Below are positions 7,589 through 17,332 of a DNA stretch of 38,991 nucleotides, in pieces. Below the pieces are notes generated by a model. The model did no database searches and was not told where the DNA came from. It saw only the letters and a program-made list of their open reading frames with translations. The DNA comes from Sulfurimonas sp. CG01_land_8_20_14_3_00_36_23 (lineage in GTDB: Bacteria > Campylobacterota > Campylobacteria > Campylobacterales > Sulfurimonadaceae): assembly GCA_002781365.1 (NCBI GenBank), contig PETN01000057.1, positions 1 to 38,991 of the forward strand, in the 5' to 3' direction. Numbering within the stretch: position 1 is the first letter of the stretch; every line of letters begins with the position of its first letter. A program made the translations under genes and the position numbers.

Positions 7589-10500
7589 ATGATTGAAAAA
7601 CTCATAGAGCTGAGTGTTAGAAACAAGTTTCTTGTACTCACGCTGACACTCTTTTTTATATTCGCTTCTATCTATGCCATCAAAGAGACACCTATAGATG
7701 CACTTCCTGACCTCTCTCCTCCGCAGGTAATCGTTCAAATAGAGTGGAGTGGGCAAAGTCCTGAGATAGTTGAAGAGCAGGGAACCTACCCCTTAGTCTC
7801 TAAGTTTTTATCTATCTCCGACATAGAGACAGTGCGTGGTTTTTCTACCTATGGAAATGGTCTTGTATATATTATTTTTAAAGAGGGAACCGACCTCTAC
7901 TGGGCGAGAACAAGAGTTCTAGAACAACTCTCTACAGCGAGTTCTGAACTTCCTTCTTCTATGAAAGTCTCTCTTGGACCTGATGCTTCAGGTGTTGCTT
8001 GGGTCTATGAATATGCCCTTACTTCAAAAACAAAAACATTAGCGCAACTTAGAACCCTTCAAGACTACTACTACAAGTTTGCTCTTTTGGGGGTGGATGG
8101 AGTGAGCGAAGTCGCTTCTGTTGGTGGTTTTGTTCCTGATTATCAGATTGTCCTTAACAATGAGACGCTTGTTCAATACAACCTAAGTATCTCGGATGTC
8201 TCAAAAGTCATCAAAGCAAACAATAACGACACAGGCGGCAGAATCCTTCTTCAAAATGGGTATGAGTGGATGATTTCAGCCAAAGGGTATCTCAAAAGCT
8301 TAGAGGATATACGCTCTTTAGTTGTAAAGTCTGAGGGAGGGATTCCTCTGACCATCGGCGATATTGCCAGAGTTGAGGTGAGTAGTTCTATGAGAAGAGG
8401 GGTTGCTGATTTAAATGGACAAGGCGAGGTTGTTGGTGGCATAGTGATGCTTCGCTATGGTTCGGATGTCTATAAAAGTATCGAGAAAATCAAACAAAAG
8501 ATGCGTGAGCTTAAAGTGGAGGGAGTCGATGTTGTAACAACATACGACCGCTCAAGCCTCATCAAAAAAGCGGTAGATAACTTAGAGCATACGCTCTTAA
8601 AAGAGAGCCTTATAGTAGTCCTTGTAATTGGTATATTTTTACTCCATTTTCGCTCTTCACTCATAGTTCTCATCGTTTTACCTCTTACTCTTGGTTTAAC
8701 ATTTTTACTTATGAAACTTTTTGGTATCGGTTCAAACATTATGAGTCTAGGCGGAATCGCCATAGCGATTGGAGCGATGATTGATGCGAGTATCGTGATG
8801 ATTGAAAATGCGCACAAAGAGATACATAAACTCGAAGCGAAGCAGGGGAGTATATCGAATAAGGAGCGATTGGAGTTAATGATAAGTTCTTCTCAAAAAG
8901 TGGGTCGTCCTATCTTCTTTGCTCTTCTTTTAGTGGTGGTCTCCTTTTTACCGATTTTTGCGCTCTCTGGTCAGGAGGGGCAACTCTTTACTCCTTTAGC
9001 CTATACAAAAACCTTTGCTATGGCTGTGGGTGCAATCCTCTCTATCACTTTAGTTCCAGTACTGATGGTCTATTTTTTAAGAGGTAAAATCATCCCAGAA
9101 TCAAAGAACTTTTTAAATAGCTTTTTTATTTGGCTCTATACGCCTCTTTTGAAAATAAGTTTAAAACTGAAGTATCTCGTCTTTGCTCTTACTATCGCTT
9201 CGCTTCTCTATATCTATCCTCTGTATAAAAATTTTAACTGGGAGTTTATGCCTATGCTCAATGAGCAGACCTTTATGTATATGCCTGTAACCCCTTACGG
9301 AATTGGTGTGGATTTAAGTAAAGAGCTGACACAAAAGACAGATAAGATTTTAGCTTCCTTCCCTGAGGTAAAAACTGTTTTTGGAAAAGGAGGGCGTGCT
9401 ACTTCTGCAACAGACCCCGCACCACTGAGTATGATAGAGACAATTATTACACTTAAAGATGAGAGTGAGTGGCGTGAAGGGATGACATACAAAAAGCTGA
9501 TGGCGGAGATGGAAGCAGCCCTCAGAGTTCCAGGATTGGTAAACTCATGGACCTATCCGATTCGAGGCAGAATAGATATGCTCCTGAGTGGTATACGAAC
9601 CCCGCTTGGCATAAAGCTCTACTCCAAAGATATGAAGAACTTGGAGCGTTATGCAAAAGTTATTGAGCAAAAACTTCGTGCAAGTAACTTAACACAAAGT
9701 GTATTTGCAGATCAGGCGAGTGCTGGTTACTATCTTGATATTAAGATAGATGAAATCTCTCTTGCACGCTATAACCTCACTAAAAATGCGCTTTTAGAGT
9801 ATACCTCTTTAGCGATAGGCGGAATGCAAGTGGGAACTTTCTATAAAGGGATAGAGAGGTATCCGATAAGCCTCAGACTTGAAGAGAGTGAGAGAAGAAG
9901 CCTAGAGGATATAGAAAAGATTCAGATAAAAACTTCTCTTGGTTTTGTGCCACTCAGCACTTTTGCTGAAGTCTCCTACAGAGAGAGCTCTTCTGTTATA
10001 AAGAGCGAGATGGCGACACCTGTAATTTTCATATACATTACACCTAAAGAGGGGGTAAGCCCAAGTGATTATAAAGCAGATGCCCAAAAACTTCTACAGG
10101 AGTTAAATCTTCCTGCTGGAAGTTACATAGAGTGGGCGGGACAATCCGAGTATTTAGAGCGTGCAATGGCAAAGATAATTTGGATAGTTCCTGTGGTACT
10201 CCTTCTAATTTTAGCACTTATCTATATGGCTTTAAAAGATATTGTGGTGACTTTGATGATATTTTTTACGCTTCCTTTTGCTTTTTTAGGAGGGCTTATC
10301 TATATAGATTATTTGCACTTTAGTTTGAGTGTTGCAGTAATCGTCGGCTTTTTGGCACTTCTTGGAATCGCTGCGCAAACGGCAATCATCATGGTCATTT
10401 ATCTTCAAGAGAGTATCTCAGAGTCGCAACAAAGATTTGGAGCTGACTTTAGTGCAGAACATTTAAGAGAGGCTATCTATGAAGGGGCAGTGAAAAGAGT

Positions 10501-10699
10501 ACGACCTAAACTGATGACACTCTTTGCCATCTTGGCAGGACTCTTTCCTATTATGTTGAGTGATGGAGTGGGAAGTGAAGTGATGCAACGTATCGCCGCA
10601 CCAATGATAGGCGGAGTTATAAGTTCGGCAGTTTTGAGCCTTGTGCTCATTCCTGTACTTTATGAGATGTATATAAAAAGAAGTTTAAAAATATTTTGA
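7589..10699 (+). CDS. cusA: CusA-type Cu(I)/Ag(I) RND efflux pump
   Basis: Inner-membrane proton-driven pump that expels monovalent copper or silver through the CusCBA channel. It has 1036 residues and 12 expected transmembrane segments in the RND pattern. GGIAIAIGAMIDASIVMIEN (residues 388-407) is the transmembrane-4 signature of the copper/silver branch and carries the proton-relay Asp399. The three methionines that bind the metal in E. coli CusA (573, 623, 672) have counterparts at Met565 (YMPVT), Met615 (DPAPLSM) and Met664 (RIDML), all with the same offset of 8. The open frame reaches back to ATG 7565, but ATG 7589 has AGGAG at 7577-7581 and gives the standard MIEKLIELSVRNKF start. Last gene of the operon. 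Confidence 0.93.
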   Translation: MIEKLIELSVRNKFLVLTLTLFFIFASIYAIKETPIDALPDLSPPQVIVQIEWSGQSPEIVEEQGTYPLVSKFLSISDIETVRGFSTYGNGLVYIIFKEGTDLYWARTRVLEQLSTASSELPSSMKVSLGPDASGVAWVYEYALTSKTKTLAQLRTLQDYYYKFALLGVDGVSEVASVGGFVPDYQIVLNNETLVQYNLSISDVSKVIKANNNDTGGRILLQNGYEWMISAKGYLKSLEDIRSLVVKSEGGIPLTIGDIARVEVSSSMRRGVADLNGQGEVVGGIVMLRYGSDVYKSIEKIKQKMRELKVEGVDVVTTYDRSSLIKKAVDNLEHTLLKESLIVVLVIGIFLLHFRSSLIVLIVLPLTLGLTFLLMKLFGIGSNIMSLGGIAIAIGAMIDASIVMIENAHKEIHKLEAKQGSISNKERLELMISSSQKVGRPIFFALLLVVVSFLPIFALSGQEGQLFTPLAYTKTFAMAVGAILSITLVPVLMVYFLRGKIIPESKNFLNSFFIWLYTPLLKISLKLKYLVFALTIASLLYIYPLYKNFNWEFMPMLNEQTFMYMPVTPYGIGVDLSKELTQKTDKILASFPEVKTVFGKGGRATSATDPAPLSMIETIITLKDESEWREGMTYKKLMAEMEAALRVPGLVNSWTYPIRGRIDMLLSGIRTPLGIKLYSKDMKNLERYAKVIEQKLRASNLTQSVFADQASAGYYLDIKIDEISLARYNLTKNALLEYTSLAIGGMQVGTFYKGIERYPISLRLEESERRSLEDIEKIQIKTSLGFVPLSTFAEVSYRESSSVIKSEMATPVIFIYITPKEGVSPSDYKADAQKLLQELNLPAGSYIEWAGQSEYLERAMAKIIWIVPVVLLLILALIYMALKDIVVTLMIFFTLPFAFLGGLIYIDYLHFSLSVAVIVGFLALLGIAAQTAIIMVIYLQESISESQQRFGADFSAEHLREAIYEGAVKRVRPKLMTLFAILAGLFPIMLSDGVGSEVMQRIAAPMIGGVISSAVLSLVLIPVLYEMYIKRSLKIF

Positions 10700-10703
10700 T
10701 GCG

Positions 10704-10780
10704 TTTTGGCATGTGGAAATGTTTGGCATGTGGATTTAGAGTAAAAAGTTTGAAAGATATATATTTCCACATGCCAAAAA
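10704..10780. repeat. cluster of three copies of the 12-base word forming a 17-bp inverted repeat
   Basis: Directly after cusA there are two direct copies (10704-10719 and 10722-10737, the second with one mismatch in the 12-mer) and one inverted copy (10764-10780). The segments 10704-10720 and 10763-10779 are perfect complements over 17 bases with a 42-base loop. In RNA this would be a stable stem, but no U-run follows on the plus strand, so it is not a classical terminator. Confidence 0.8.
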
Positions 10781-10793
10781 AGAAGCATAAATG

Positions 10794-10895
10794 TTAGGCA
10801 TGTACTAAAGAAACAATTACAAAACTACTGATTGTAAGAAGTGAATCTTTCAACGTCTCAATTGCTATTATGATTTTTGAAGTTAATTTTTTCAT
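10794..10895 (-). CDS. 33-residue hydrophobic small protein
   Basis: A short frame beginning MKKLTSKIIIAIE and ending SSFVIVSLVHA. It is preceded by AAAGGATTAAAAATG, the same ribosome site and spacing used by the Cys-rich gene at 27800, which is the main reason to believe it. A positively charged N-terminus with a hydrophobic stretch suggests a single membrane segment. The frame can be extended upstream to 11024, but that start lacks a ribosome site. Function unknown. It lies alone between cusA and the ribosomal operon, on the opposite strand to both. Confidence 0.45.
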   Translation of the reverse strand: MKKLTSKIIIAIETLKDSLLTISSFVIVSLVHA

Positions 10896-11041
10896 TTTTA
10901 ATCCTTTATTCTCTTTTAATGTTTGAATTTTACTTGTGTGAAATGAAGAACAAATGAAGAAAAACTTATCTTTTAAATTTTTATCTTCCTTATAAAAAGG
11001 AAGTAAATTTAAAGAGAAATTCATTTTTAAGCCCTAAATCC

Positions 11042-11125
11042 TTGAATATCAGCGTTTGTTTTGGTACAATTCCGCTCGTTTAAAATAGTTGGGCAAGACC
11101 TAACGAGTTCTTTAGAAGGAAAAAC
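11042..11125 (+). promoter_or_regulatory. promoter and leader of the ribosomal protein operon
   Basis: TTGAAT (11042-11047) and TACAAT (11065-11070) are separated by 17 bases, a good sigma-70-type pair, so transcription should start near 11077. The leader of about 50 bases contains CTCGTT (11075-11080) and AACGAG (11102-11107), which can pair around a 21-base loop, and then the ribosome site AAGGA before rpsJ. The hairpin could serve L4-type feedback, but no sequence match to a known leader was made. Confidence 0.6.
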
Positions 11126-11437
11126 ATGGAAAAAATTCGTTTAAAATTGAAAGCTTATGATCATCGTGTACTTGATAGATCAGTGGCATCAATAGTTGAG
11201 GCTGTAAAGCGTACAGGTGCTGCAATTCGCGGTCCTATCCCTTTACCAACAAAGATTCGTAAGTATACAGTTTTGAAATCTGTTCATATTAACAAAAAAG
11301 CGCGTGAGCAATTTGAAATCCGTATGCACGCTAGAGTAATCGACATCGTATCTGCTACGCCAGAAACTGTTGATTCTCTAATGAAACTTGATCTTGCACC
11401 AGAAGTGGACGTTGAAGTTCGCTCTATGGATAAGTAG
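11126..11437 (+). CDS. rpsJ: 30S ribosomal protein S10
   Basis: First gene of the operon. 103 residues, the usual length. Conserved features are [11 protein letters not shown] at the start, [15 protein letters not shown] and the C-terminal VDVEVRS. S10 sits in the head of the small subunit and in other bacteria also joins NusB in antitermination. Ribosome site AAGGA; rplC follows after 8 bases. Confidence 0.97.
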   Translation: MEKIRLKLKAYDHRVLDRSVASIVEAVKRTGAAIRGPIPLPTKIRKYTVLKSVHINKKAREQFEIRMHARVIDIVSATPETVDSLMKLDLAPEVDVEVRSMDK

Positions 11438-11445
11438 GAGAGGTC

Positions 11446-12021
11446 ATGGAATATATTGTTGAAAAAATCGGCATGAGCCGTACTATCAGTGTACCAAGTA
11501 AACCAGTTACTCTATTAAGAGTTCTTGATATGAAGGTATGTGAAGTGAATGAAGGAACTGCGATTGTATCTTACAAAAGCGGTAAAAAAATGAATAAAGC
11601 AATCGAAGGTCAACAAAAGAAATACGATCTTCCATCTGAATTTAATCGTTTTGTTACTTTAGAAGTAGCAAATACTGAAGCTGGAGATGTAGATATAGCG
11701 CCATTAGCAGAAGCTAAAGCATTAAAAACTACTTTCAACACTAAAGGTCACGGTTTTACAGGTGCAATGGTACGTTGGAACTTCGGTGGTGGTCCTGCTG
11801 AGCATGGTCATAGATTTGGTCGTAGAACTGGTTCTATCGGTAATGCTGAGTGGCCAGGTCGTGTTATGAAGGGTAAGAAAATGCCTGGACAATACGGAAA
11901 TACAAAAAATAGTGTTAAGAATGAGATCGTTTCTTATGATGCTGAAAATAAAATCCTAGTGGTTGTTGGTTCAGTTTCTGGAGCTAACGGTGCTTTAGGT
12001 CGTGTAAAGGTAGCTAGATAA
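11446..12021 (+). CDS. rplC: 50S ribosomal protein L3
   Basis: L3 binds near the peptidyl-transferase centre. 191 residues, slightly shorter than in E. coli. Family signatures are [20 protein letters not shown] and [20 protein letters not shown]; the glutamine of MPGQYGN is the position methylated in E. coli. The stop overlaps the start of rplD by one base. Confidence 0.97.
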   Translation: MEYIVEKIGMSRTISVPSKPVTLLRVLDMKVCEVNEGTAIVSYKSGKKMNKAIEGQQKKYDLPSEFNRFVTLEVANTEAGDVDIAPLAEAKALKTTFNTKGHGFTGAMVRWNFGGGPAEHGHRFGRRTGSIGNAEWPGRVMKGKKMPGQYGNTKNSVKNEIVSYDAENKILVVVGSVSGANGALGRVKVAR

Positions 12022-12635
12022 TGAGCGCAATAGTTTTAAATGAAAAATTAGAAAAAGCTTCTGAGTTAGCATTACCAGAGAGTTTTTCTGGTATTAATCC
12101 TCATAACTTGTACTTGTATGTAAAGTCTGCACAAGCTGCTATGAGAGCAAACAGTGCAACTGCTTTAACTCGTTCACAAGTTAGAGGTGGTGGTAAGAAA
12201 CCATGGGCTCAAAAAGGTGGCGGACGTGCTCGTGCTGGTTCTCGTCGTTCTCCAGTTTTCGTAGGTGGTGGTAAGGCATTTGGTCCTAAAAACAACCGTA
12301 ACTACGATTTAAAAGTGAACAAAAAGCAAAAAAAACTTGCTTTAAACTTTGCTTTGAATGAACATGCACAAAACGGCACATTGTTTATAGTTGATAGCCT
12401 TGAAGTTGTATCTGGAAAAACTAAAGATGCAAATGTAATTTTCAAGCAACTTAATCAAAGAGATGTACTAATCGTTAAATCTCTTTTAGATGAGCCAACA
12501 TATTTAGCTTTTGAGAACATCGCTGCTACTTATGTTATTGAATCTAATGAATTAAATGCTTTCTTAGCTGCTAACTATCGTTCAATCGTGATCGAAAAAG
12601 CAGTATGGGAAAGTTTGACAAGTGAGGCTAAGTAA
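12021..12635 (+). CDS. rplD: 50S ribosomal protein L4
   Basis: 204 residues. The long loop that enters the exit tunnel is clear: [20 protein letters not shown] followed by ARAGSRRSP. In E. coli L4 represses its own operon; whether it does so here is not visible. One-base overlaps on both sides show tight coupling with rplC and rplW. Confidence 0.97.
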   Translation: MSAIVLNEKLEKASELALPESFSGINPHNLYLYVKSAQAAMRANSATALTRSQVRGGGKKPWAQKGGGRARAGSRRSPVFVGGGKAFGPKNNRNYDLKVNKKQKKLALNFALNEHAQNGTLFIVDSLEVVSGKTKDANVIFKQLNQRDVLIVKSLLDEPTYLAFENIAATYVIESNELNAFLAANYRSIVIEKAVWESLTSEAK

Positions 12636-12916
12636 TGGCTGATATTACAGATATTAAATCTATATTATATACAGAGAAGACTCTTGGAATGCAAGAAGAT
12701 GGTGTAATCGTTGTACAAACATCTCCTCGTATGACTAAAACAGGTCTTAAAGAGGTTTTTCGTGAGTATTTTGGAATTATTCCAAGTAACATTAACTCAT
12801 TGAATCAAAACGGAAAAGTAAAAAAATTCCGTGGTGTTGCAGGTAAACAAAATAACTTCAAAAAGTTTTATGTTACTCTACCTGAGGGTGCACAAATAGA
12901 AAGTTTGGCGGTGTAA
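12635..12916 (+). CDS. rplW: 50S ribosomal protein L23
   Basis: 93 residues. L23 stands at the tunnel exit and docks trigger factor and SRP. Features are the N-terminal ILYTEKTLG and VRKVN-like stretch [19 protein letters not shown]. It starts on the last base of rplD and ends one base before rplB. Confidence 0.96.
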   Translation: MADITDIKSILYTEKTLGMQEDGVIVVQTSPRMTKTGLKEVFREYFGIIPSNINSLNQNGKVKKFRGVAGKQNNFKKFYVTLPEGAQIESLAV

Positions 12917-12917
12917 G

Positions 12918-13763
12918 ATGGCAATAAAAACTTATAAACCAACCACTCCGTCTCGTCGTTTTATGACGAATGTTGATTCGAGCGAGATTACTGCAAAAGC
13001 AAGTGTTCGTTCATTACTTGTTAAACTTCCAACTACTGCTGGTCGTAACAATCATGGTCGTATCACATCTCGTCATAAACAAGCTGGTGCTAAAAAACTT
13101 TACCGTATCATCGATTTCAAAAGAAATAAATTTGATATTCCAGGTACTGTAAGCGCTATTGAATATGATCCATACCGTAACTGTCGTATCGCACTTATCA
13201 CATATGCTGATGGTGAGAAAAGATATATACTTCAACCAAAAGGTTTAAGTGTTGGTGATGTAGTTTGCGCTGCTGAATCTGGTTTAGATGTCAAACCTGG
13301 TAATGCAATGAAATTAAAAAGCATCCCAGTGGGTACTGTTGTTCATAACGTTGAGTTAAAAGTTGGCAAGGGTGGACAATTAGTTCGTTCTGCTGGTACT
13401 TCTGCTCAAATTATGGGCCGTGATGGTAAATATGTTTCTCTTCGTATGCCTTCTTCTGAAATGCGTTTAGTTTTAGGCGAGTGTATAGCGACTGTTGGTT
13501 CAGTTGGTAATGAAGAGTTCGGTAATATCGTTATCGGAAAAGCTGGTCGTCAGCGTCACTTAGGTATTCGTCCTCAAACTCGTGGTTCTGCAATGAACCC
13601 AATAGATCACCCACATGGTGGTGGTGAAGGTAAAACGAACTCAGGTCGTCATCCGGTTACTCCTTGGGGTAAACCAACTAAAGGTGCTAAGACTCGTCGT
13701 AATAAAGCAAGTAATAAACTTATTATTACTCGCCGTAAACCAAATGCAAAAAGGGTAGGCTAA
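12918..13763 (+). CDS. rplB: 50S ribosomal protein L2
   Basis: 281 residues, usual for the group. L2 helps join the subunits and supports the peptidyl-transferase centre. The most conserved part is [20 protein letters not shown] with the histidine of HPHGGGEG known to matter for activity, then the basic C-terminus [14 protein letters not shown]. Overlaps rpsS by one base. Confidence 0.98.
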   Translation: MAIKTYKPTTPSRRFMTNVDSSEITAKASVRSLLVKLPTTAGRNNHGRITSRHKQAGAKKLYRIIDFKRNKFDIPGTVSAIEYDPYRNCRIALITYADGEKRYILQPKGLSVGDVVCAAESGLDVKPGNAMKLKSIPVGTVVHNVELKVGKGGQLVRSAGTSAQIMGRDGKYVSLRMPSSEMRLVLGECIATVGSVGNEEFGNIVIGKAGRQRHLGIRPQTRGSAMNPIDHPHGGGEGKTNSGRHPVTPWGKPTKGAKTRRNKASNKLIITRRKPNAKRVG

Positions 13764-14041
13764 TGGCTCGTTCAGTAAAAAAAGGTCCATTTGTTGATGA
13801 TCATTTAATGAAAAAAGTTGTTGCTGCGAAAGCAGAGAGCAATAAAAAACCTATTAAAACATGGTCTCGTAGAAGTACAATTCTACCTGACATGATTGGT
13901 TTAACAATGAATGTTCACAACGGACGTCAATTTGTTCCTGTATATGTTACAGAGAATCATGTTGGTTATAAATTAGGTGAATTCGCACCAACTCGTACAT
14001 TTAAGGGCCATAAAGGTTCTGTACAGAAAAAGGTAGGTTAA
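13763..14041 (+). CDS. rpsS: 30S ribosomal protein S19
   Basis: 92 residues. S19 lies in the head of the small subunit and pairs with S13. Signatures are [33 protein letters not shown] and the C-terminal [13 protein letters not shown]. rplV begins two bases after the stop. Confidence 0.98.
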   Translation: MARSVKKGPFVDDHLMKKVVAAKAESNKKPIKTWSRRSTILPDMIGLTMNVHNGRQFVPVYVTENHVGYKLGEFAPTRTFKGHKGSVQKKVG

Positions 14042-14043
14042 TT

Positions 14044-14361
14044 ATGGCTAGAGCATTATTGAAATTTATCCGTGTTTCACCTATCAAATCTCGTCTTATT
14101 GCAAGAGAAATTCAAGGTATGAATGCTGAAAAAGCATTAGCAGCTTTAGAGTTTACTCCAAACAAAGCAGCAAAAATTATCGCTAAAGTACTTGCATCTG
14201 CAGTTGCTAACAGTGGTAGTGAAGCTGAAGATTGTGTAGTTACATCATGTCGTGTAGACAATGGTCCAGTACTTAAACGTTTCCGTCCACGTGCTCGTGG
14301 TATGGCGTCAGGTATTAGAAAACCAACTGCACATATATTAGTAGAAGTAGAGGGTAAATAA
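14044..14361 (+). CDS. rplV: 50S ribosomal protein L22
   Basis: 105 residues. L22 lines the exit tunnel; the tunnel hairpin is near [20 protein letters not shown], where macrolide-resistance changes occur in other bacteria. The start is [20 protein letters not shown]. One base separates it from rpsC. Confidence 0.97.
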   Translation: MARALLKFIRVSPIKSRLIAREIQGMNAEKALAALEFTPNKAAKIIAKVLASAVANSGSEAEDCVVTSCRVDNGPVLKRFRPRARGMASGIRKPTAHILVEVEGK

Positions 14362-14362
14362 T

Positions 14363-15073
14363 ATGGGTCATAAAGTTAATCCTATTGGTTTACGTCTTGG
14401 TATCAACAGAAATTGGGAGAGCCGTTGGTTCCCTAACTTTAAAACTGCAGCTGCAGATTTAGGTGAAGATCACAAGATTCGTACATATTTGAAAAAAGAG
14501 CTTTATTATGCTGGTGTTGCAAACATCATCATAGAAAGAACAGTTAAGAGACTTCGTGTAACTATCGTTGCTGCTCGTCCTGGTATCATTATTGGTAAAA
14601 AAGGTTCGGACATTGAGAAACTTAAAACTACTCTTCAAAAACTTGTTGGTAAAGCAATATCTTTAAACATCAAAGAAGAGAAAAAAGCGCAAACTTCAGC
14701 ACAACTTGTTGCTGAGAATGTAGCTACTCAGTTAGAGCGTCGTGTTGCTTTTAGACGTGCTATGAAAAAAGTTATGCAAGGTGCACAACGTTCTGGTGCT
14801 AAAGGTATTAAAGTTTCTGTATCTGGCCGTTTAGGTGGAGCAGAGATGGCTCGTACTGAATGGTATTTAGAGGGACGTGTTCCACTTCATACATTACGTG
14901 CAAAAATCGATTACGGTTTTGCTGAAGCACACACAACTTACGGTTGTATCGGTGTTAAAGTATGGATATTTAAAGGGGAAGTACTTACTAAAGGTATTCC
15001 TGCAGAAGCAAAAGAAGAAAATACAAACAAAGAGACGCGTCGTCCTAAGCGTGCTCCGAAAAAGGCTGAATAG
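14363..15073 (+). CDS. rpsC: 30S ribosomal protein S3
   Basis: 236 residues. The N-terminal [20 protein letters not shown] is typical, and a KH RNA-binding domain carries [18 protein letters not shown]. The C-terminal domain has GLGVKVWI-like [17 protein letters not shown] and ends in a basic, glutamate-rich tail. S3 guards the mRNA entry channel together with S4 and S5. Confidence 0.98.
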   Translation: MGHKVNPIGLRLGINRNWESRWFPNFKTAAADLGEDHKIRTYLKKELYYAGVANIIIERTVKRLRVTIVAARPGIIIGKKGSDIEKLKTTLQKLVGKAISLNIKEEKKAQTSAQLVAENVATQLERRVAFRRAMKKVMQGAQRSGAKGIKVSVSGRLGGAEMARTEWYLEGRVPLHTLRAKIDYGFAEAHTTYGCIGVKVWIFKGEVLTKGIPAEAKEENTNKETRRPKRAPKKAE

Positions 15074-15075
15074 TT

Positions 15076-15501
15076 ATGTTGATGCCAAAAAGAACAAAAT
15101 ATCGTAAAGTAATGAAAGGTCGTAACCGTGGTTACGCTCGTTCAGGTTATAATTTAGCTTTTGGTGACATCGCTTTAAAAGCTGTAGAAGCTGGTCGTAT
15201 CAACTCTCGTCAAATAGAGTCTGCACGTATCTCTGCTACACGTCACATTAAAAGAAATGGTAAGATTTGGATTCGTGTATTCCCTGCTAAGCCATTAACT
15301 GCTAAGCCTCTTGAAACTCGTATGGGTAAGGGTAAAGGTTCAGTTGATCAATGGGTTATGAATATTAAGCCAGGTCGTATAATTTTTGAAATGGCTGGTG
15401 TTCCGCATGATATCGCTCGTGAAGCGTTAACTCTTGCATTACACAAGTTACCATTCAAAACTAAAATAATCACTGCGGAGATGAACAATGAAATATTCTG
15501 A
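15076..15501 (+). CDS. rplP: 50S ribosomal protein L16
   Basis: 141 residues. L16 contacts tRNA in the large subunit. Start [19 protein letters not shown] matches the family, so ATG 15076 is kept over ATG 15082. Further signatures are [20 protein letters not shown] and [13 protein letters not shown]. Its 3' end overlaps rpmC by 14 bases. Confidence 0.98.
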   Translation: MLMPKRTKYRKVMKGRNRGYARSGYNLAFGDIALKAVEAGRINSRQIESARISATRHIKRNGKIWIRVFPAKPLTAKPLETRMGKGKGSVDQWVMNIKPGRIIFEMAGVPHDIAREALTLALHKLPFKTKIITAEMNNEIF

Positions 15502-15676
15502 TTTAGCAGATAAAAATTCAGCTGAACTTCAAGCTATGCTTAAAGCTAGAAAGACTGAACTTTTTACTTTAAAAATTAAACAAAAGATGATGCAATTGAC
15601 TAACACTAATGAAATTAGTGTTGCGAAAAAAGATATTGCAAGAATCAATACTGCACTTACTGCAGTAGCAAACTAG
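15488..15676 (+). CDS. rpmC: 50S ribosomal protein L29
   Basis: 62 residues, two helices as usual: [20 protein letters not shown] and the C-terminal [16 protein letters not shown]29 is near the tunnel exit next to L23. The start lies inside rplP, so translation is coupled. Confidence 0.95.
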   Translation: MKYSDLADKNSAELQAMLKARKTELFTLKIKQKMMQLTNTNEISVAKKDIARINTALTAVAN

Positions 15677-15685
15677 GGGACGGCG

Positions 15686-15934
15686 ATGACACATAAACGT
15701 GAAATTCAAGGTAAAGTAGTTACGATTGCAGGCGAAAAAACGGTATCTATCGTTGTTGAACGTCGTGTAATGCACCCTCGTTACCATAAAGTTGTAAAAC
15801 GTTTCAAAAAGTACTTAGTACATGATGAGCGTAATGAAGTAAAAGTTGGGGATGAGATTATTGCAATCGAATGTCGCCCACTTTCTAAGACTAAATCTTT
15901 TAGACTTAAAACAGTTGTATCAGGAGCACAATAA
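15686..15934 (+). CDS. rpsQ: 30S ribosomal protein S17
   Basis: 82 residues, an OB-fold protein that binds 16S rRNA early in assembly. Signatures are [19 protein letters not shown] and [19 protein letters not shown], then [14 protein letters not shown]. One-base overlap with rplN. Confidence 0.97.
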   Translation: MTHKREIQGKVVTIAGEKTVSIVVERRVMHPRYHKVVKRFKKYLVHDERNEVKVGDEIIAIECRPLSKTKSFRLKTVVSGAQ

Positions 15935-16302
15935 TGATACAAGGTTTCAGTCGTTTAAATGTAGCTGATAATACAGGTGCAAAAGAGATTATGTGTATTA
16001 AGGTACTTGGTGGTTCTAAGCGTCGTTATGCTTCAGTAGGTGATGTTATCATCGCTTCTGTAAAAAAAGCGACTCCAACTGCTAAAGTTAAAAAAGGTAA
16101 AGTTGTAAAAGCTGTTATCGTTAGAACTAAAAAAGAGATTCACCGTGAAAACGGTTCTTTAATCCGTTTTGATGACAATGCAGCAGTTATACTTGATGAC
16201 AAGAGAGAACCTATCGGTACTCGTATTTTCGGACCAATTGGTCGTGAAGTACGTTATGCTGGATTTATGAAAATTGTATCTCTTGCGCCGGAGGTTGTTT
16301 GA
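15934..16302 (+). CDS. rplN: 50S ribosomal protein L14
   Basis: 122 residues, the exact usual length. Signatures are [40 protein letters not shown] and the C-terminal [11 protein letters not shown]14 lies at the subunit interface. The TGA stop overlaps the rplX start as TGATG. Confidence 0.98.
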   Translation: MIQGFSRLNVADNTGAKEIMCIKVLGGSKRRYASVGDVIIASVKKATPTAKVKKGKVVKAVIVRTKKEIHRENGSLIRFDDNAAVILDDKREPIGTRIFGPIGREVRYAGFMKIVSLAPEVV

Positions 16303-16532
16303 TGGCAAAGTTTAATTTCAAAAAAGGCGATACTGTAGAAATTATCGCTGGCGATGACCGTGGAACTAAGGCGACTGTATTAGCAGTTATGCCTAAGAAA
16401 AACAAGGTAATCGTAGAGGGTTGTAAAATTGCTAAAAAAGCAATTAAACCAACTGAAGATAACACTAAAGGTGGTCATATCAATAAAGAGATGCCTATAG
16501 ATGTTTCAAATGTACGTAAAGTGGAGGCATAA
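16302..16532 (+). CDS. rplX: 50S ribosomal protein L24
   Basis: 76 residues with the KOW motif at the N-terminus ([20 protein letters not shown]). The open frame could begin at TTG 16299, but ATG 16302 gives the normal [10 protein letters not shown] start and has GGAGG at 16290-16294. Shorter than E. coli L24, as is usual in this group. Confidence 0.95.
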   Translation: MAKFNFKKGDTVEIIAGDDRGTKATVLAVMPKKNKVIVEGCKIAKKAIKPTEDNTKGGHINKEMPIDVSNVRKVEA

Positions 16533-16536
16533 TTAG

Positions 16537-17082
16537 ATGGCTCGTTTAAAAGAAAAATATTTAGGTTTAAAATCTGAATTACAAGCTGACCTTGGTATTA
16601 AAAACATTATGCAAGTTCCTCAAATAGATAAAATTGTTATCTCTGTAGGTGCTGGTTTTGCAATGAAAGATAACAAGCTTATTCAAAATATTGAAGACAC
16701 AATTACTAAAATTGCTGGTCAAAAAGCAACTACAGTAATCGCTAAAAAATCTGTTGCAGGTTTTAAAGTACGTGAAGGTATGCCAGTTGGTATTCGTGTT
16801 ACACTTCGTGGTGAAAACATGTATAACTTTTTAGATCGTCTAGTTTCTATTGCACTTCCTCGTGTGAAAGATTTCCGTGGTGTTCCAAGAAATGGTTTTG
16901 ATGGTCGTGGTAACTATAACTTTGGTCTTCAAGAACAACTTATTTTCCCAGAGATTAGTTACGATTCAATCATCCAAATTCATGGTATGAATATCACTGT
17001 TGTAACTACTGCTGGTTCTGATAAAGCAGCCTATACTCTTCTTGAGAAGATGGGAATGCCTTTCACTAAAGGGAGTAACTAA
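16537..17082 (+). CDS. rplE: 50S ribosomal protein L5
   Basis: 181 residues. L5 binds 5S rRNA and contacts P-site tRNA. Signatures are [33 protein letters not shown] and [20 protein letters not shown] with [11 protein letters not shown]. One-base overlap with rpsN. Confidence 0.98.
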   Translation: MARLKEKYLGLKSELQADLGIKNIMQVPQIDKIVISVGAGFAMKDNKLIQNIEDTITKIAGQKATTVIAKKSVAGFKVREGMPVGIRVTLRGENMYNFLDRLVSIALPRVKDFRGVPRNGFDGRGNYNFGLQEQLIFPEISYDSIIQIHGMNITVVTTAGSDKAAYTLLEKMGMPFTKGSN

Positions 17083-17267
17083 TGGCTAAGAAGTCAATGA
17101 TAGCAAAAGCGAAAAGAACTCCAAAGTTTGAAGTACGTGGATATACAAGATGTCAAATCTGTGGTCGTCCTCACTCAGTACTTCGTGACTTTGGAATCTG
17201 TCGTGTATGTTTTAGAAAAATGGCAAATGAGGGATTAATCCCAGGTGTTAGAAAGTCTTCTTGGTAA
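17082..17267 (+). CDS. rpsN: 30S ribosomal protein S14, zinc-binding short type
   Basis: 61 residues, the short form with two CxxC pairs, CQIC and CRVC, that hold zinc. The long zinc-free form is typical of many Gammaproteobacteria, so this type helps place the organism. The C-terminal [11 protein letters not shown] is standard. Its stop codon sits in the loop of a 9-bp hairpin. Confidence 0.97.
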   Translation: MAKKSMIAKAKRTPKFEVRGYTRCQICGRPHSVLRDFGICRVCFRKMANEGLIPGVRKSSW

Positions 17268-17332
17268 GCCAAGAAGAAACTCCTAATAATTAGCAGTCTA
17301 GTTTTAGACTTGCAACATAAGGAATATTATTT
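17256..17332 (+). promoter_or_regulatory. two hairpins in the rpsN-rpsH gap
   Basis: Hairpin 1 pairs TCTTCTTGG (17256-17264) with CCAAGAAGA (17269-17277) around the stop codon of rpsN. Hairpin 2 pairs GCAGTCTA (17293-17300) with TAGACTTGC (17305-17313), 8 bp with one bulged base. No U-run follows either, and rpsH has its own ribosome site TAAGGA at 17318-17323. This is the longest gap inside the operon. A processing site or an S8 feedback site are the obvious ideas; neither is proven. Confidence 0.5.

Noticed and set aside
8470-8817. Minus-strand frame of 115 codons inside cusA
   Set aside because: Shadow of the conserved transmembrane region of the pump.
10896-11024. N-terminal extension of the 33-residue small protein
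   Set aside because: The upstream ATG lacks a ribosome site, while the inner ATG has a near-ideal one.
13596-13625. Similarity of CCACATGGTGG in rplB to the repeated word
   Set aside because: It differs at several core positions and codes the invariant HPHGGG of L2, so protein constraint explains it.
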